The notes: generated from the sequence alone by a model not told the origin. DNA of 64,000 nucleotides from Tistrella mobilis (GCF_039634785.1 NZ_JBBIAB010000001.1:434001-498000), one strand, 5' to 3'. Positions 43,666 to 52,613 are shown, counted from the stretch's first letter. Program-made: numbers and translations.

Positions 43666-44481
43666 TCAATCGAACCGGAACGCTGAAACCGTCGTCTCCA
43701 TCACCCGGTCGGAAAAGATCTTCCGGCCCCGTCCTTCGGGTGCTGCACCCGCCGCGACCATGAGCGGGATCAGGTGCTCTTCCGCCCGGGGCGGGTGGCA
43801 GAGCCGTGCCGCCGGGGCGTCCGCCCATTCTGTCAGCGCCGTATGGCGGGTGGCGGGGGCCGCCTCCACCGCACCGGTCAGCCAGGCGTCGAAGCTGTCG
43901 GAGACCGGGCCGAAGCGGGGATCGCCATAGCCGCGCATGTTGTGGAAGCTCATGCCGCTGCCCAGGATCAGCACACCCTCGTCACGCAAGGCGCCAAGGG
44001 CGGCACCGGCGGCGAGATGGCTGGCCGGATCCAGATCATTGCGGATCGACAGCTGAACCACCGGCAGGTCGGCATCGGGGGCCGCGAGCAGCAGCGGGAT
44101 GAACATGCCGTGATCGAAGCCGCGCGCAGGGTCGACATGGGCGGCGAGGCCGGCTGCCCCCAGCAGGTCGACCACCCGGCCGGCGAGCGCGGGATCGCCC
44201 GGCGCCGGATAGCGCAGCTGGTAGGTATGTGGTGGAAACCCGTAATAGTCGTAGATCAGCTCCGGCGCCGCGGCACCGGTGACGGCAAAATCGTCGGTCA
44301 TCCAGTGGGCGGAGACCATCAGGATCGCCCGCGGTCGCACCGGCAGCCCCCGGATCAGCCCGCGCAGAAAATCGCCCATGCGGGTCCAGGTGTCGCGGGG
44401 CGTCCAGTCCATGAAGAAGCAGGGGCCGCCGCCATGGGGGATGTAGATTGCGGGCATGGGCGCGGTTGCGGCCTGGCTCAT
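43666..44481 (-). CDS. extradiol ring-cleavage dioxygenase, DODA type
   Basis: 271-residue class III extradiol dioxygenase-like protein (LigB/DODA/YgiD group). Metal and catalytic histidines lie in IYIPHGGGPCFF, LMVSAHWMTDD, FDHGMFIPLLL and SGMSFHNMR. PELIYDYYGFPPHTYQLRYPAPGDPALA is a typical stretch. It is monocistronic and convergent with the RHH/membrane pair. E. coli YgiD acts on L-DOPA in vitro; the physiological substrate here is unknown. The ATG at 44457 is an alternative start. Confidence 0.88.
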   Translation of the reverse strand: MSQAATAPMPAIYIPHGGGPCFFMDWTPRDTWTRMGDFLRGLIRGLPVRPRAILMVSAHWMTDDFAVTGAAAPELIYDYYGFPPHTYQLRYPAPGDPALAGRVVDLLGAAGLAAHVDPARGFDHGMFIPLLLAAPDADLPVVQLSIRNDLDPASHLAAGAALGALRDEGVLILGSGMSFHNMRGYGDPRFGPVSDSFDAWLTGAVEAAPATRHTALTEWADAPAARLCHPPRAEEHLIPLMVAAGAAPEGRGRKIFSDRVMETTVSAFRFD

Positions 44482-44722
44482 GGGGGTGTCCTCCGGCTGG
44501 GGTTCGATGCCGAGTATGCGTCCGCCGGCTGATCCGGCAAAGTCGCATGAAGGTCACGACCTGGAACAGGCCGTTCCACGTAGTGTCCGCAAATACCGTG
44601 CCCCTGTTCCCGTCCCGTTCCGAGACCCGCCGTCCATGCGCCGAGCTTCAGTTCCCGTCCGTCGTGATCCCGTGCTGTCGTCGGCTGCCGTCGAGGCCCC
44701 GGGAGAGGATGGCCCGTTTCTG

Positions 44723-46825
44723 ATGGCCGAGCGCCGCACCTCTGGTGGTGGAGCCAGGCCATCGGGCAGCGGCGGCGGGCGTCGTGGTACGGGGCGTCGT
44801 GGGACAGGGAAGGGGGGATCCGGTGACGGCGGCAGCCGGCCGCCGCGGCGCTGGTTGCGCCGGGCAGGCATTGCGCTCGGCGTGGTTGCCCTGATTTTCG
44901 CCGGCTATATCGCCTGGGTGCTGCGGGACCTGCCCTCGCTTGACGAGCTGAACAAGCCCGCGGCGGAGCCGGGTATCACCGTGCTGGCCCGCGACGGAAC
45001 CGCGATCGCCGTCTATGGCCGGCTGACCGGCCGCCAGATCACGGTCAACGATCTGCCGCCGGCCCTGGTCGAGGCGGTGCTGTCGACCGAAGACCGGCGG
45101 TTCTACGACCATCCGGGCATCGACATCTTCGGCATCGGCCGCGCGGTCTATGCCAATCTTTCGGCCGGCCGGGTGGTGCAGGGCGGCAGCACCATCACCC
45201 AGCAGCTGGCCAAGATGCTGTTCCTGACCCCGGAACGCTCTTTCGAACGCAAGCTGCGCGAAGCGGTGATGGCGCTCCGCCTGGAAGCGGTCTACGACAA
45301 GAACGAGATCCTGGCCCGCTATCTGAACCGCGCCTATTTCGGCGCCGGGGCCTATGGCATCGATGCGGCGGCACGGCGCTATTTCGACAAGCCGGTCGAG
45401 GAGCTTGATGTCGGCCAGTCGGCGATGCTCGCGGGCCTTCTGCAGGCGCCGTCGGCCTATGCGCCGACATCGGCGGCCGAGCGGGCCGAGCGGCGGATGA
45501 GGGCGGTGGTCCAGAACCTGGTCGATGTCGGCTATCTGACGCCGGAGGCGGCGAAAGAGGTGCGGGTGCCGAAGCTTGCCCCCTCGGCCCGGGCGACGGT
45601 GGGGGCCACCAACCGGCGCTGGTTCGCCGATTGGGTGCTGGACCAGCTTTCGGCCCATCTGGAACCCACCACCCGCGATATCGTGGTCCGCACCAGCCTG
45701 GATGCGGAGTTGCAGAGTGCGGCCGAATCGGCCGTGAGCGAGGTTCTGGCCGCCGACGGGCCGAAGCTCAAGGCCGGCCAGGGGGCCTTTGTGGCGGTGG
45801 CGCCCGATGGCGGCGTGCTCGCGATGGTCGGTGGCCGGGACTATCGTGCCAGCCAGTTCAACCGGGCGACCCAGGCCTGGCGCCAGCCCGGATCGACCTT
45901 CAAGCTGTTCGCCTTTCTGGCGGCGCTGGAAGCGGGCTGGGAGCCGAACACCCTGGTGCTGGACGCACCGGTGACGGTGGACGGCTGGTCGCCTGCGAAT
46001 TTCGAGCCGGACTATGCGGGCGAAGTGCCCCTGGTCCAGGCGGCCGTGCGCTCGCTCAACACCGCGACCGTACGGGTGGCGGAAGAGGTCGGGCGCGACC
46101 GGGTGATCGCGACCGCCCGCCGTCTGGGCCTGTCGGGCGACCTGCCCAGGGTTCCGAGCGTGACCCTGGGGACGGGGTCGGAGAACCTGCTGGAGATGAC
46201 GGCGGCCTATGCGGCGCTAGCCAATCAGGGGCGCCCGGTTCAGCCCTGGGCGATCGAGGAGGTGCGGGCAGCCGACGGAACCGTGCTCTATCAGCGCGCC
46301 GCGCCGGAACCGGCCGAACCGGTGCTGTCTGCCCACACGGTCCAGGCGATCAACGCCATGCTGGTCAAGGCGGTGGAGACCGGCACCGGCCGCGCCGCGC
46401 AGCTGCGCGGTGCCGTGATCGCGGGCAAGACCGGCACGACCCAGGATTACCGCGATGCCTGGTTCATCGGCTATACCGGCGCGGTCGCGGCGGGGGTCTG
46501 GGTCGGCAATGACGATGATGCGCCGATGCGCGGCGTGACCGGCGGCCGGTTGCCGGCCAAGATCTGGGCACGCGCGATGTCGGAAGGGGGCGGCCGGATG
46601 ATGCTGGTGCCGCCGCCGGTTCTGGACATCAGGGCGCCGGCACCGGTGGTGCCGCCGTCGGATGACCCGCTCTCGCGCCTGCTGCGCGGCCTGTTCGGCG
46701 AGGAGAGCGCCACCCCTGCCCCGCCCGGGCAGCCGTCGGCGCAGCAGCCGGCGCGCCCGGCACCCTCTCAGCCCTCGCGGCTGTCCAATCCGCCGGCCTA
46801 TCCCGGAGAGCGCTTCGACCGCTGA
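44723..46825 (+). CDS. class A penicillin-binding protein (PBP1a type)
   Basis: Bifunctional peptidoglycan glycosyltransferase/transpeptidase. A basic Gly/Arg-rich cytoplasmic tail (1-45) precedes one transmembrane helix (AGIALGVVALIFAGYIAWVL). The GT51 domain has the catalytic Glu in STEDRRFYDHPGID and GGSTITQQLAK. The transpeptidase has SxxK in QPGSTFKLFAFL, SLN in AAVRSLNTATVR and KTGTTQDYRDAWF. The C-terminus is Pro/Gln-rich and probably disordered. 700 residues. The ATG at 44723 is chosen because the upstream frame overlaps the divergent dioxygenase gene. Confidence 0.94.
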   Translation: MAERRTSGGGARPSGSGGGRRGTGRRGTGKGGSGDGGSRPPRRWLRRAGIALGVVALIFAGYIAWVLRDLPSLDELNKPAAEPGITVLARDGTAIAVYGRLTGRQITVNDLPPALVEAVLSTEDRRFYDHPGIDIFGIGRAVYANLSAGRVVQGGSTITQQLAKMLFLTPERSFERKLREAVMALRLEAVYDKNEILARYLNRAYFGAGAYGIDAAARRYFDKPVEELDVGQSAMLAGLLQAPSAYAPTSAAERAERRMRAVVQNLVDVGYLTPEAAKEVRVPKLAPSARATVGATNRRWFADWVLDQLSAHLEPTTRDIVVRTSLDAELQSAAESAVSEVLAADGPKLKAGQGAFVAVAPDGGVLAMVGGRDYRASQFNRATQAWRQPGSTFKLFAFLAALEAGWEPNTLVLDAPVTVDGWSPANFEPDYAGEVPLVQAAVRSLNTATVRVAEEVGRDRVIATARRLGLSGDLPRVPSVTLGTGSENLLEMTAAYAALANQGRPVQPWAIEEVRAADGTVLYQRAAPEPAEPVLSAHTVQAINAMLVKAVETGTGRAAQLRGAVIAGKTGTTQDYRDAWFIGYTGAVAAGVWVGNDDDAPMRGVTGGRLPAKIWARAMSEGGGRMMLVPPPVLDIRAPAPVVPPSDDPLSRLLRGLFGEESATPAPPGQPSAQQPARPAPSQPSRLSNPPAYPGERFDR

Positions 46826-46836
46826 CGGCCTGCGGC

Positions 46837-48057
46837 TCAGACCGGCCGGTTGGGCCGGTGGACCAGCAGGCGGTTGGCGGTGAGCGCGATGGCGGCGAGC
46901 ACCAGGATGGTGCCGGCGATCGGGATCGGCGTGCCGTCGGCAAGCGGCGCCGTGGCCGCCGCGACGATGCCGCCCGTGGTCATCTGGGTGCTGCCGATCA
47001 GCGCACTGGCGGTGCCGGCCATATGGGGATAAGGCAGGATGGCCGCGGTAAAGGCCTGGGGCAGGGCGAAGCCCGCACCGGCAAGCAGGAAGGCGGCGCC
47101 GGCCGTGACACCGAGGGCGGTGTCGGTGCCGGTCAATGTCTGGGCCAGCATGACCAGACCGCCGGTTGCCATCAGGCCGAGCCCGATGGTCAGCAGGCGC
47201 AGCGAGCCGAGCCGCATGACCAGCCGCCCGCCGATGCCGGCGCCCGCCACATAGCCGGCGACCGCCAGCCCGAAATACAGGCCGAAACGTTCGGGCCGGA
47301 TGCCGTAGCCCTCGATCAGCAGCACCGAGGAATTCGACACCCAGGCGAAAAGGGCGCCAAAGGCCGAGCAGGTGCAGATGCCGAGACCGACGAAGCGGCG
47401 GTCGTGGAGCAACTCGCCCATCGCTCTCAGGATCGCGACCGGCCGGATCCGGCTGAGATCGCGATTGGTGATCGGCTCCGGCAGGATGGTGACGGCGCTT
47501 GCGATCAGCAGGATGCCGATCACACCAAGGGCGGCGAAATTGCCGCGCCAGCCGAACAGCACCTCGATCTGACCGCCGATCATCGGCGCCACCATGGGGG
47601 CGAGTGCGGTTGCCGAGGTGATGGAGGCGAAAATCGATCCTGCGCGTTCGGGCGGAAACAGATCGCGGACCAGGGCGCGGCCGATCACGGCCCCGGCACA
47701 GGCGCCGGCCCCCTGCAGCACCCGGGCCATGACCAGCTGGTCGATGGTCGCGGAATAGAGACAGAGAACCGAAGCCACCACCTGCACCGTCATGCCGGCG
47801 ATCAGCACCGGCCGGCGGCCCAGCGCATCCGAGACGGGGCCATAGACCAGCTGGGCGAGGGCCAGCCCCCACATATAGCCGGTCAGGGTCAGCTGCGCGG
47901 TTGCGGCATCCGCGCCCAGATCCCGCCCCATCGCCGGCAGCGAGGGAAGATAGAGATCGGTCGAGAGCGGCCCGAGGGCGGTCAGCGCGATCAGAACCAG
48001 GGTGATACCGCGGCTGGGGGCGGCACCGCGGCCGGGGCCGGAGGTGGGGAAGGACAT
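46837..48057 (-). CDS. Bcr/CflA-type MFS drug efflux transporter
   Basis: 12-helix major-facilitator of the drug/H+ antiporter Bcr/CflA group, 406 residues. STDLYLPSLPAMGRDLG in the first loop, LAQLVYGPVSDALGRRPVLIAGM (the MFS motif A region) and QGAGACAGAVIGRALVRDLF are typical. The ATG at 48057 is preferred to an upstream in-frame start at 48177, which would translate straight through the palindrome at 48159-48175. The palindrome's position suggests control by a TetR-like repressor. Likely substrate: a hydrophobic drug or metabolite. Confidence 0.88.
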   Translation of the reverse strand: MSFPTSGPGRGAAPSRGITLVLIALTALGPLSTDLYLPSLPAMGRDLGADAATAQLTLTGYMWGLALAQLVYGPVSDALGRRPVLIAGMTVQVVASVLCLYSATIDQLVMARVLQGAGACAGAVIGRALVRDLFPPERAGSIFASITSATALAPMVAPMIGGQIEVLFGWRGNFAALGVIGILLIASAVTILPEPITNRDLSRIRPVAILRAMGELLHDRRFVGLGICTCSAFGALFAWVSNSSVLLIEGYGIRPERFGLYFGLAVAGYVAGAGIGGRLVMRLGSLRLLTIGLGLMATGGLVMLAQTLTGTDTALGVTAGAAFLLAGAGFALPQAFTAAILPYPHMAGTASALIGSTQMTTGGIVAAATAPLADGTPIPIAGTILVLAAIALTANRLLVHRPNRPV

Positions 48058-48158
48058 TGCGGCGATGCCGATCGGAAGCGCGTGGAGACCTGCCAGCTTA
48101 TAGGCCGTCGGGCGGTGCCGGCCAAGAGGGACGCCTCGATCGCCAGGATCGCCATAGA

Positions 48159-48175
48159 GTCTCGCTTTGTGAGAC
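48159..48175. promoter_or_regulatory. inverted-repeat operator upstream of the MFS pump
   Basis: GTCTCG-CTTTG-TGAGAC: six-base arms with a five-base spacer, fully symmetric, about 100 bases upstream of the pump start. The same architecture occurs at 52011-52027 and 52174-52190. A half-conserved copy (GTCTCGCCTTG, 48200-48210) lies 41 bases away, about four helical turns. Confidence 0.65.
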
Positions 48176-48216
48176 ACATTTCACCGGACAGGATTTCACG
48201 TCTCGCCTTGAAGAAT

Positions 48217-48402
48217 ACTCATGCATGACATCCGCCGCTCTGATGCCAGAATAGTGTCAGCAGTGCTGACGTGTCCGTCCGAAAATAAGAGCGGGATTAC
48301 AGTGGGTTGTGACATATAAGCGGGACCGCGGCCGTCCGGATGCGCCCGAGACAGGTTGTTGCGTGCTGGGCGTGTCCGTCATTCTATGGTGACATGTTGT
48401 CC
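48217..48402. other. central part of the MFS/citrate synthase intergenic region
   Basis: No gene is seen in the 519 bases between 48058 and 48576. Besides the operator above and the promoter below it holds a perfect inverted repeat GTCAGC-AGT-GCTGAC at 48256-48270, probably another protein-binding site. The stretch is more AT-rich than average. Confidence 0.45.
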
Positions 48403-48450
48403 CGCGATAATCGCGAATAAATTGACGGACCGCTGCCTGCGGAGTTATAT
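48403..48450 (+). promoter_or_regulatory. citrate synthase promoter with adjacent palindrome
   Basis: TTGACG (48422-48427), 17 bases, TTATAT (48445-48450). The 13-bp palindrome CGCGATAATCGCG (48403-48415) ends six bases before the -35, a place typical for an activator. The leader to the GTG start would be about 120 nt. Confidence 0.65.
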
Positions 48451-48576
48451 CTCCCCCACATGTTGAGGCCCGGACGCAGGGGCCCCCCGGAAATCCGACG
48501 TCCGCCCCAGCGGGCGGCGCCGGCAGCGAGGGACTCCGCCGACGGAGCGCGCCCCGTAGCTGGAGAGGATTTGAGC

Positions 48577-49674
48577 GTGACGATCAATGCAGGTCTCGAA
48601 GGGATTGTCGTCGCCGAGACGGATCTGTCGCTTGTCGACGGCAAGAACGGCTATCTGGTCTATCGCGGGAACTGGGCCAAGGATCTCGCGATCTCCCGCA
48701 CCTACGAAGATGTGGTTCACCTGCTGTGGCGCGGCCACCTGCCTGACGAACGCGAGAGCGAGGCCTTCCGCGCCGAACTGGCGGCCCGCCGCAAGCTTCC
48801 CGACTATCTGAAGACGATCATCCGGGCGCTGCCGCCCGAGACCGACACCATGAGCGTGCTGCGCACGGCGACCTCGGCGATCGGCGATCGCAGCTTCGCC
48901 TGGCCCCCCACTTTCGAGCAGGCCTCGGAGATCCTCGCCAAGGCGCCGACGATCATCGCCTATCGCAATGCGCTGAACACCGGCCGCGATCCGATCGAGC
49001 CGGATGAGAGCCTCGGCCATGCCGAGAACTATCTCTATATGCTCCATGGCGAGAAGCCGACCCGCGTCCACACCCGCGCGCTCGACGCCTATATCATCCT
49101 GACCGCGGAGCACGGGCTCAATGCCTCGACCTTCACCGGCCGGGTGATCACCTCGACCCGTTCGGACATCGCGTCGGCGATCACCGGTGCGATCGGCGCG
49201 CTGAAGGGCCCGCTTCATGGCGGCGCGCCCTCGGAAGTCGACACGATGCTCGAGGAGATCGGCACCAAGGAGAATGCCGAGCCCTGGCTGCGCCAGCAGA
49301 TCGAGGCCGGTGAGCGTCTGATGGGCTTCGGCCACCGGGTCTACAAGACCATGGATCCGCGCGCCGTGGCACTCCGCCAGGTGTCGGACAGCTTTGCCGG
49401 CGAAGATCCCTGGTTCGACCTCTCGGTCCATGTCGAGGAGACCGCGGTCCGGCTGCTGTCGGAATACAAGCCCGGCCGCAATCTCTATCCGAATGTCGAG
49501 TTCTGGGCGGCGGCGGTGCTGCGCGGCGTGCGCATCCCGACCGACCTTTATACCCCGACCTTCGGGCTGGCGCGCATGGCCGGCTGGTCGGCGCATATCC
49601 TGGAACAGGCCGACAAGAACCGCCTGATCCGGCCCGAATCGACCTATGTCGGCGAGATGCCCAAGGCGTCCTGA
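48577..49674 (+). CDS. citrate synthase family protein
   Basis: Condenses oxaloacetate with an acyl-CoA; 365 residues, the short form shared by citrate and 2-methylcitrate synthases. Catalytic His stretches: LKGPLHGGAPSEV and GFGHRVYKTMDPRA; the aspartate region is in VLRGVRIPTDLYTPTFGLARMAGWSAHILEQ. GVRIPTDLYTP is nearer to the PrpC-like group, but no prp genes are present, so citrate synthase is kept general. The GTG at 48577 follows GGAGAGG at a good distance; the N-terminal GLEGIVVAETDLSLVDG is typical. Confidence 0.9.
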   Translation: MTINAGLEGIVVAETDLSLVDGKNGYLVYRGNWAKDLAISRTYEDVVHLLWRGHLPDERESEAFRAELAARRKLPDYLKTIIRALPPETDTMSVLRTATSAIGDRSFAWPPTFEQASEILAKAPTIIAYRNALNTGRDPIEPDESLGHAENYLYMLHGEKPTRVHTRALDAYIILTAEHGLNASTFTGRVITSTRSDIASAITGAIGALKGPLHGGAPSEVDTMLEEIGTKENAEPWLRQQIEAGERLMGFGHRVYKTMDPRAVALRQVSDSFAGEDPWFDLSVHVEETAVRLLSEYKPGRNLYPNVEFWAAAVLRGVRIPTDLYTPTFGLARMAGWSAHILEQADKNRLIRPESTYVGEMPKAS

Positions 49675-49698
49675 CGACCTCTGGCGCCTCGATGCAGA

Positions 49699-49731
49699 AC
49701 GGCCGGTCGCCCCCTCGGGGCGGCCGGCCGT
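49699..49731 (+). terminator. 15-bp hairpin after citrate synthase (probably bidirectional)
   Basis: Arms 49699-49713 and 49717-49731 pair with a single G-T wobble around a three-base loop; CTGTTTATG follows. The convergent rlmJ ends at 49776. Confidence 0.7.
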
Positions 49732-49775
49732 CTGTTTATGGCGACCTTTTTTATGACGACCTTTGTGGTGGCCGG

Positions 49776-50663
49776 TCAGTCGCGCGGCAGAGCGCTCACG
49801 CGCCAGTGGCCGGGGCGCTTCGGATCTGCCGCCAGCCTGCGGGCGCACCAGTCCAGCAGATCGGCCATGCCCTCTTCCACCGGCCAGGCGGGGTTGACCG
49901 CGATCAGCCCGGTGGTGGTCATCCCGTCCGAGGTGCTGCCGGGGGGCAGGATCGACAATTCGGCGCGCAGGCCTTCCACATGGGGCGGCAGGGCGCGGCC
50001 GATCCTCCGTGCCAGATCTTCGGCGGCCTCGGCCCGCTTCACCGGGTACCAGATCAGATAGCTGCCGCTGGCCCAGCGTTCGATCGCGGCCTCCATGGCG
50101 CGGGCCAGACGATCGAACTCGTCCACCTCTTCGAAAGGCGGGTCGATGATGGCGAGGCCGCGCCGTTCCCCCGGCGGCAGGCAGGCTTTCAGCACGCCGT
50201 AGCCGTCGTGGCGCAGCACTTCGATCCGCGGGCCCGGGCGCGGGGCGCGGGCGCCCAGCACCCGTTCCAGCCGTGCACGCACCGGATCGACGGTCTCGGC
50301 TGCGATCAGCCGGTCGCCCGGACGCATGGCAAGGGCGGCAATGAGGGGAGAGCCGGGATAGCGCCGGCGCGTGCCCACGGCACCGCGACCGTCATCCACC
50401 GCATCCAGCGCCCGGCGCAGCCCGGCAATCAGGGCCGGTTCGTCCGGGGCCGGTCGGTCGGGGATGCGGAAGATGCCGCCGCGGGCCTCGCCGCTGCGCA
50501 GGCTTTCGGGGGCCTCCAGGTCGTAGAGCCCTGAGCCGGCATGGGTATCGATCACCACGAAGGGCTTCGACTTGCGGGCCAGATGGGCGACCGTGGCGGC
50601 CAGCGCCGCGTGCTTGACGATGTCGGCAAAATTGCCGGCGTGGAAGTCGTGGGCGTAGTTCAT
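49776..50663 (-). CDS. rlmJ: 23S rRNA (adenine(2030)-N6)-methyltransferase RlmJ
   Basis: SAM-dependent methyltransferase for A2030 of 23S rRNA. The family start MNYAHDFHAGNFADIVKHAAL, SAM-site region VVIDTHAGSGLYDLE and catalytic motif AIIDPPFEEVDEF are present. 295 residues, normal length. Convergent with the citrate synthase gene. Confidence 0.95.
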   Translation of the reverse strand: MNYAHDFHAGNFADIVKHAALAATVAHLARKSKPFVVIDTHAGSGLYDLEAPESLRSGEARGGIFRIPDRPAPDEPALIAGLRRALDAVDDGRGAVGTRRRYPGSPLIAALAMRPGDRLIAAETVDPVRARLERVLGARAPRPGPRIEVLRHDGYGVLKACLPPGERRGLAIIDPPFEEVDEFDRLARAMEAAIERWASGSYLIWYPVKRAEAAEDLARRIGRALPPHVEGLRAELSILPPGSTSDGMTTTGLIAVNPAWPVEEGMADLLDWCARRLAADPKRPGHWRVSALPRD

Positions 50664-50753
50664 GCCTGGGGCGGGCCTGTTCTGGAAATGCCATGGGCGA
50701 TCACCGGATGGTGACCGCCCCGGCGTCTTTCGACAAGGCCTGCCTGGCCGGGA

Positions 50754-51971
50754 TCAGCCCTGCGCGGTCTGGGTCGGCTTCGAGAAATGCACATCTTCGG
50801 GCTTCAGCCCATAGAAGCGCATCGCATTGGGGCCGAAGATCAGATCCTTGTGCGCATCGGGCACGTCGTCGCGCTCGCGGATCGAGCCGAAGGCTTCACC
50901 CAGCTTGCCGCCGGCATAATGGGTGTGCGGGAAGTCTGCGGCCCCCAGAATGCGATCGGCGCCGATCAGATCGACGAAGGCCGGCAGGTTGGCCTCGTCA
51001 CCCTCGACGGTGAAGTAGATCTCACGCTCGCGCAGATAATCGATCGGGGCCTTTTCCGCCGGCCAGACCTCGGCCGCGGGCGTCACCCGCCACTTGTCCA
51101 TCCGGTCGAGCACGGTGGGGAACCAGCTGGCGCCACCTTCCAGGAAGCCGACCTTCAGCGACTTGAAGCGATCGAGAATGCCGCCGCCCAGGAAGCTGAA
51201 GAAGCCGAAGACGATGGTCATCTCGAAATTCAGGATGAAGGCTGCGGCCGGGCTGTCGAGGCCTTCGCCGATGCCGTCATGGGCCCAGCCGACATGGACG
51301 CAGATCGGCAGGCCGACCTCTTCCGCCGCCGCCCAGACCGGATCGAACCGGCGATCATGCAGCAGAACCGATCCGACCGTGCCCAGCACCATCAGCGAGG
51401 TCGCCCCCAGCGCCTTGGCACGATGCACTTCCTTCACCGCCTGATCGGGCAGGCGCATCGGCAGAAGGGCCGCCCATTTCAGCCGGGTCGGCTTCTTGGC
51501 ACAGGTTTCGGCCATCCAGCTGTTATACGACCGCATCAGCGCCGCCTCGAACAGCGGATCACGGGTCAGCGGCTGGAGGAAAAGTGTCGAGTAGATCGTC
51601 GCGACGTCCAGCTGGATCTCGTCCATCTTCGCGCAATAGGCGTCGACGTCGAGAATGCCCTGGATGGCGGTGCTGACCGGCTTCAGCTTCGCATAGTCGG
51701 TGACGATCGGGCTGGCATGACAGGACGCCTGATAGCCCTGCATCTTGGGCCGCATCTCGCCGTCGATCAGCCAGGCATAGTTGCGCTGGGTCCGATGGGC
51801 GATCATGTCGCCGATATGGACGATCTTGGGCCGCCGGTGCCAGTAGGCGCGGTCCAGATGATCAAAGATGCCGTCATGATCCTCGATATGAGAATCGGCA
51901 TCGATGAAGGGGTGTTTCTTCTCGGCCGACGCGAAAGCGCCACGCCGGTTCGGAACGGACTGATAGGTCAT
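50754..51971 (-). CDS. amidohydrolase-2 family metal-dependent hydrolase
   Basis: 405-residue TIM-barrel protein of the ACMSD/amidohydrolase-2 family. Metal-site elements: FIDADSHIED near the N-terminus, ICVHVGWAHDG in the middle, VGFLEGGASWFPTVLDRMD, and the final Asp in ILGAADFPHTHYAG. The HxH of strand 1 is replaced by DSH, as in many decarboxylase/hydrolase members of the family. Substrates in the family include aromatic acids and their ring-cleavage products. The two GTCTCG-type inverted repeats upstream, shared with the MFS pump, suggest inducible control. Substrate not predictable. Confidence 0.85.
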   Translation of the reverse strand: MTYQSVPNRRGAFASAEKKHPFIDADSHIEDHDGIFDHLDRAYWHRRPKIVHIGDMIAHRTQRNYAWLIDGEMRPKMQGYQASCHASPIVTDYAKLKPVSTAIQGILDVDAYCAKMDEIQLDVATIYSTLFLQPLTRDPLFEAALMRSYNSWMAETCAKKPTRLKWAALLPMRLPDQAVKEVHRAKALGATSLMVLGTVGSVLLHDRRFDPVWAAAEEVGLPICVHVGWAHDGIGEGLDSPAAAFILNFEMTIVFGFFSFLGGGILDRFKSLKVGFLEGGASWFPTVLDRMDKWRVTPAAEVWPAEKAPIDYLREREIYFTVEGDEANLPAFVDLIGADRILGAADFPHTHYAGGKLGEAFGSIRERDDVPDAHKDLIFGPNAMRFYGLKPEDVHFSKPTQTAQG

Positions 51972-52010
51972 CGGGCTGCTCCGCCGTGCTGCCTGCCTGA
52001 AATGGCAAAT

Positions 52011-52027
52011 GTCTCGTTCTGCGAGAC
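52011..52027. promoter_or_regulatory. inverted-repeat operator upstream of the amidohydrolase gene
   Basis: GTCTCG-TTCTG-CGAGAC, perfect six-base arms, 40 bases upstream of the amidohydrolase start. It differs from the site at 48159-48175 at only three positions. On the minus strand TTGGCT, 16 bases, TATCAC lies just upstream and could be the promoter. Confidence 0.65.
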
Positions 52028-52173
52028 GATTTCGGGCGATCCACCATTGCGTGATATTGGCCGCCCCGTCCTAGCCAAAAATGAGCACCGCAAACCGGCT
52101 TGTCAATTTTTGCGATCTATTCCACCAGAAATAATCGCCGGAGCCGCGATCCTTCCGGCTTTCGGCGGCAAAT

Positions 52174-52190
52174 GTCTCGTTTCATGATAC
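52174..52190. promoter_or_regulatory. second copy of the inverted-repeat operator
   Basis: GTCTCG-TTTCA-TGATAC. Fifteen bases (GGCAAATGTCTCGTT) are identical to the copy at 52011, while the second arm is weaker. It lies between the divergent amidohydrolase and leuA-like genes. Apart from these sites and the repeat at 52266-52287, the 642 bases 51972-52613 hold no gene I can support. Confidence 0.55.
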
Positions 52191-52265
52191 TTGCGGGGAT
52201 GAATTGCTCGTGGAGGTTGAGAAAACGGGTTGCCGGTTAGATAGCGATGTTTTAGGGTCTTCCAA

Positions 52266-52287
52266 CTGACGGTAGATAATCCGTCAG
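52266..52287. promoter_or_regulatory. inverted repeat over a possible -10 upstream of the leuA-like gene
   Basis: CTGACGG-TAGATAAT-CCGTCAG: perfect seven-base arms flank GATAAT, a plausible -10 element for the plus-strand operon whose first gene starts at 52614. No good -35 accompanies it, which would suit an activated or repressed promoter. Confidence 0.5.
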
Positions 52288-52613
52288 GATAGTCATCGGT
52301 GGGAACGATCGCCAGCAGCATCGCACCGGCACAAAGTCGGGCGAGATCGCGCCGGAAGAGACGGCGGCAGGCGACGGAACCAGGGCAAGTGGCGCAGGCG
52401 ATGCGGCGGGCAAGCCGGCTTTGTCTGCGAAGCGGGGCAGTCGCGAACGGGGGGCCGGCAGGGCCAGGACCTGTCGGCGTGAAGACGCAGACCGGATGTG
52501 AAGTGCTGAGCGGCAGCCGCCGCCATGCGCCGTGGGTGATCCATTGCCCGCAATCCGGTGTGAGGATCAGCCCTGACGGCACGCGACCTGTTCCTTCGAA
52601 GGGAGCATGTCCG

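Noticed and set aside
48058-48177. 40-residue N-terminal extension of the MFS transporter
   Set aside because: It would place a perfect palindromic operator at the start codon and lacks any transporter-like features.
52299-52613. N-terminal extension of the leuA-like protein from an upstream in-frame start
   Set aside because: The sequence is Arg/Ala-rich, unrelated to the family, and the ATG at 52614 has a good ribosome site.
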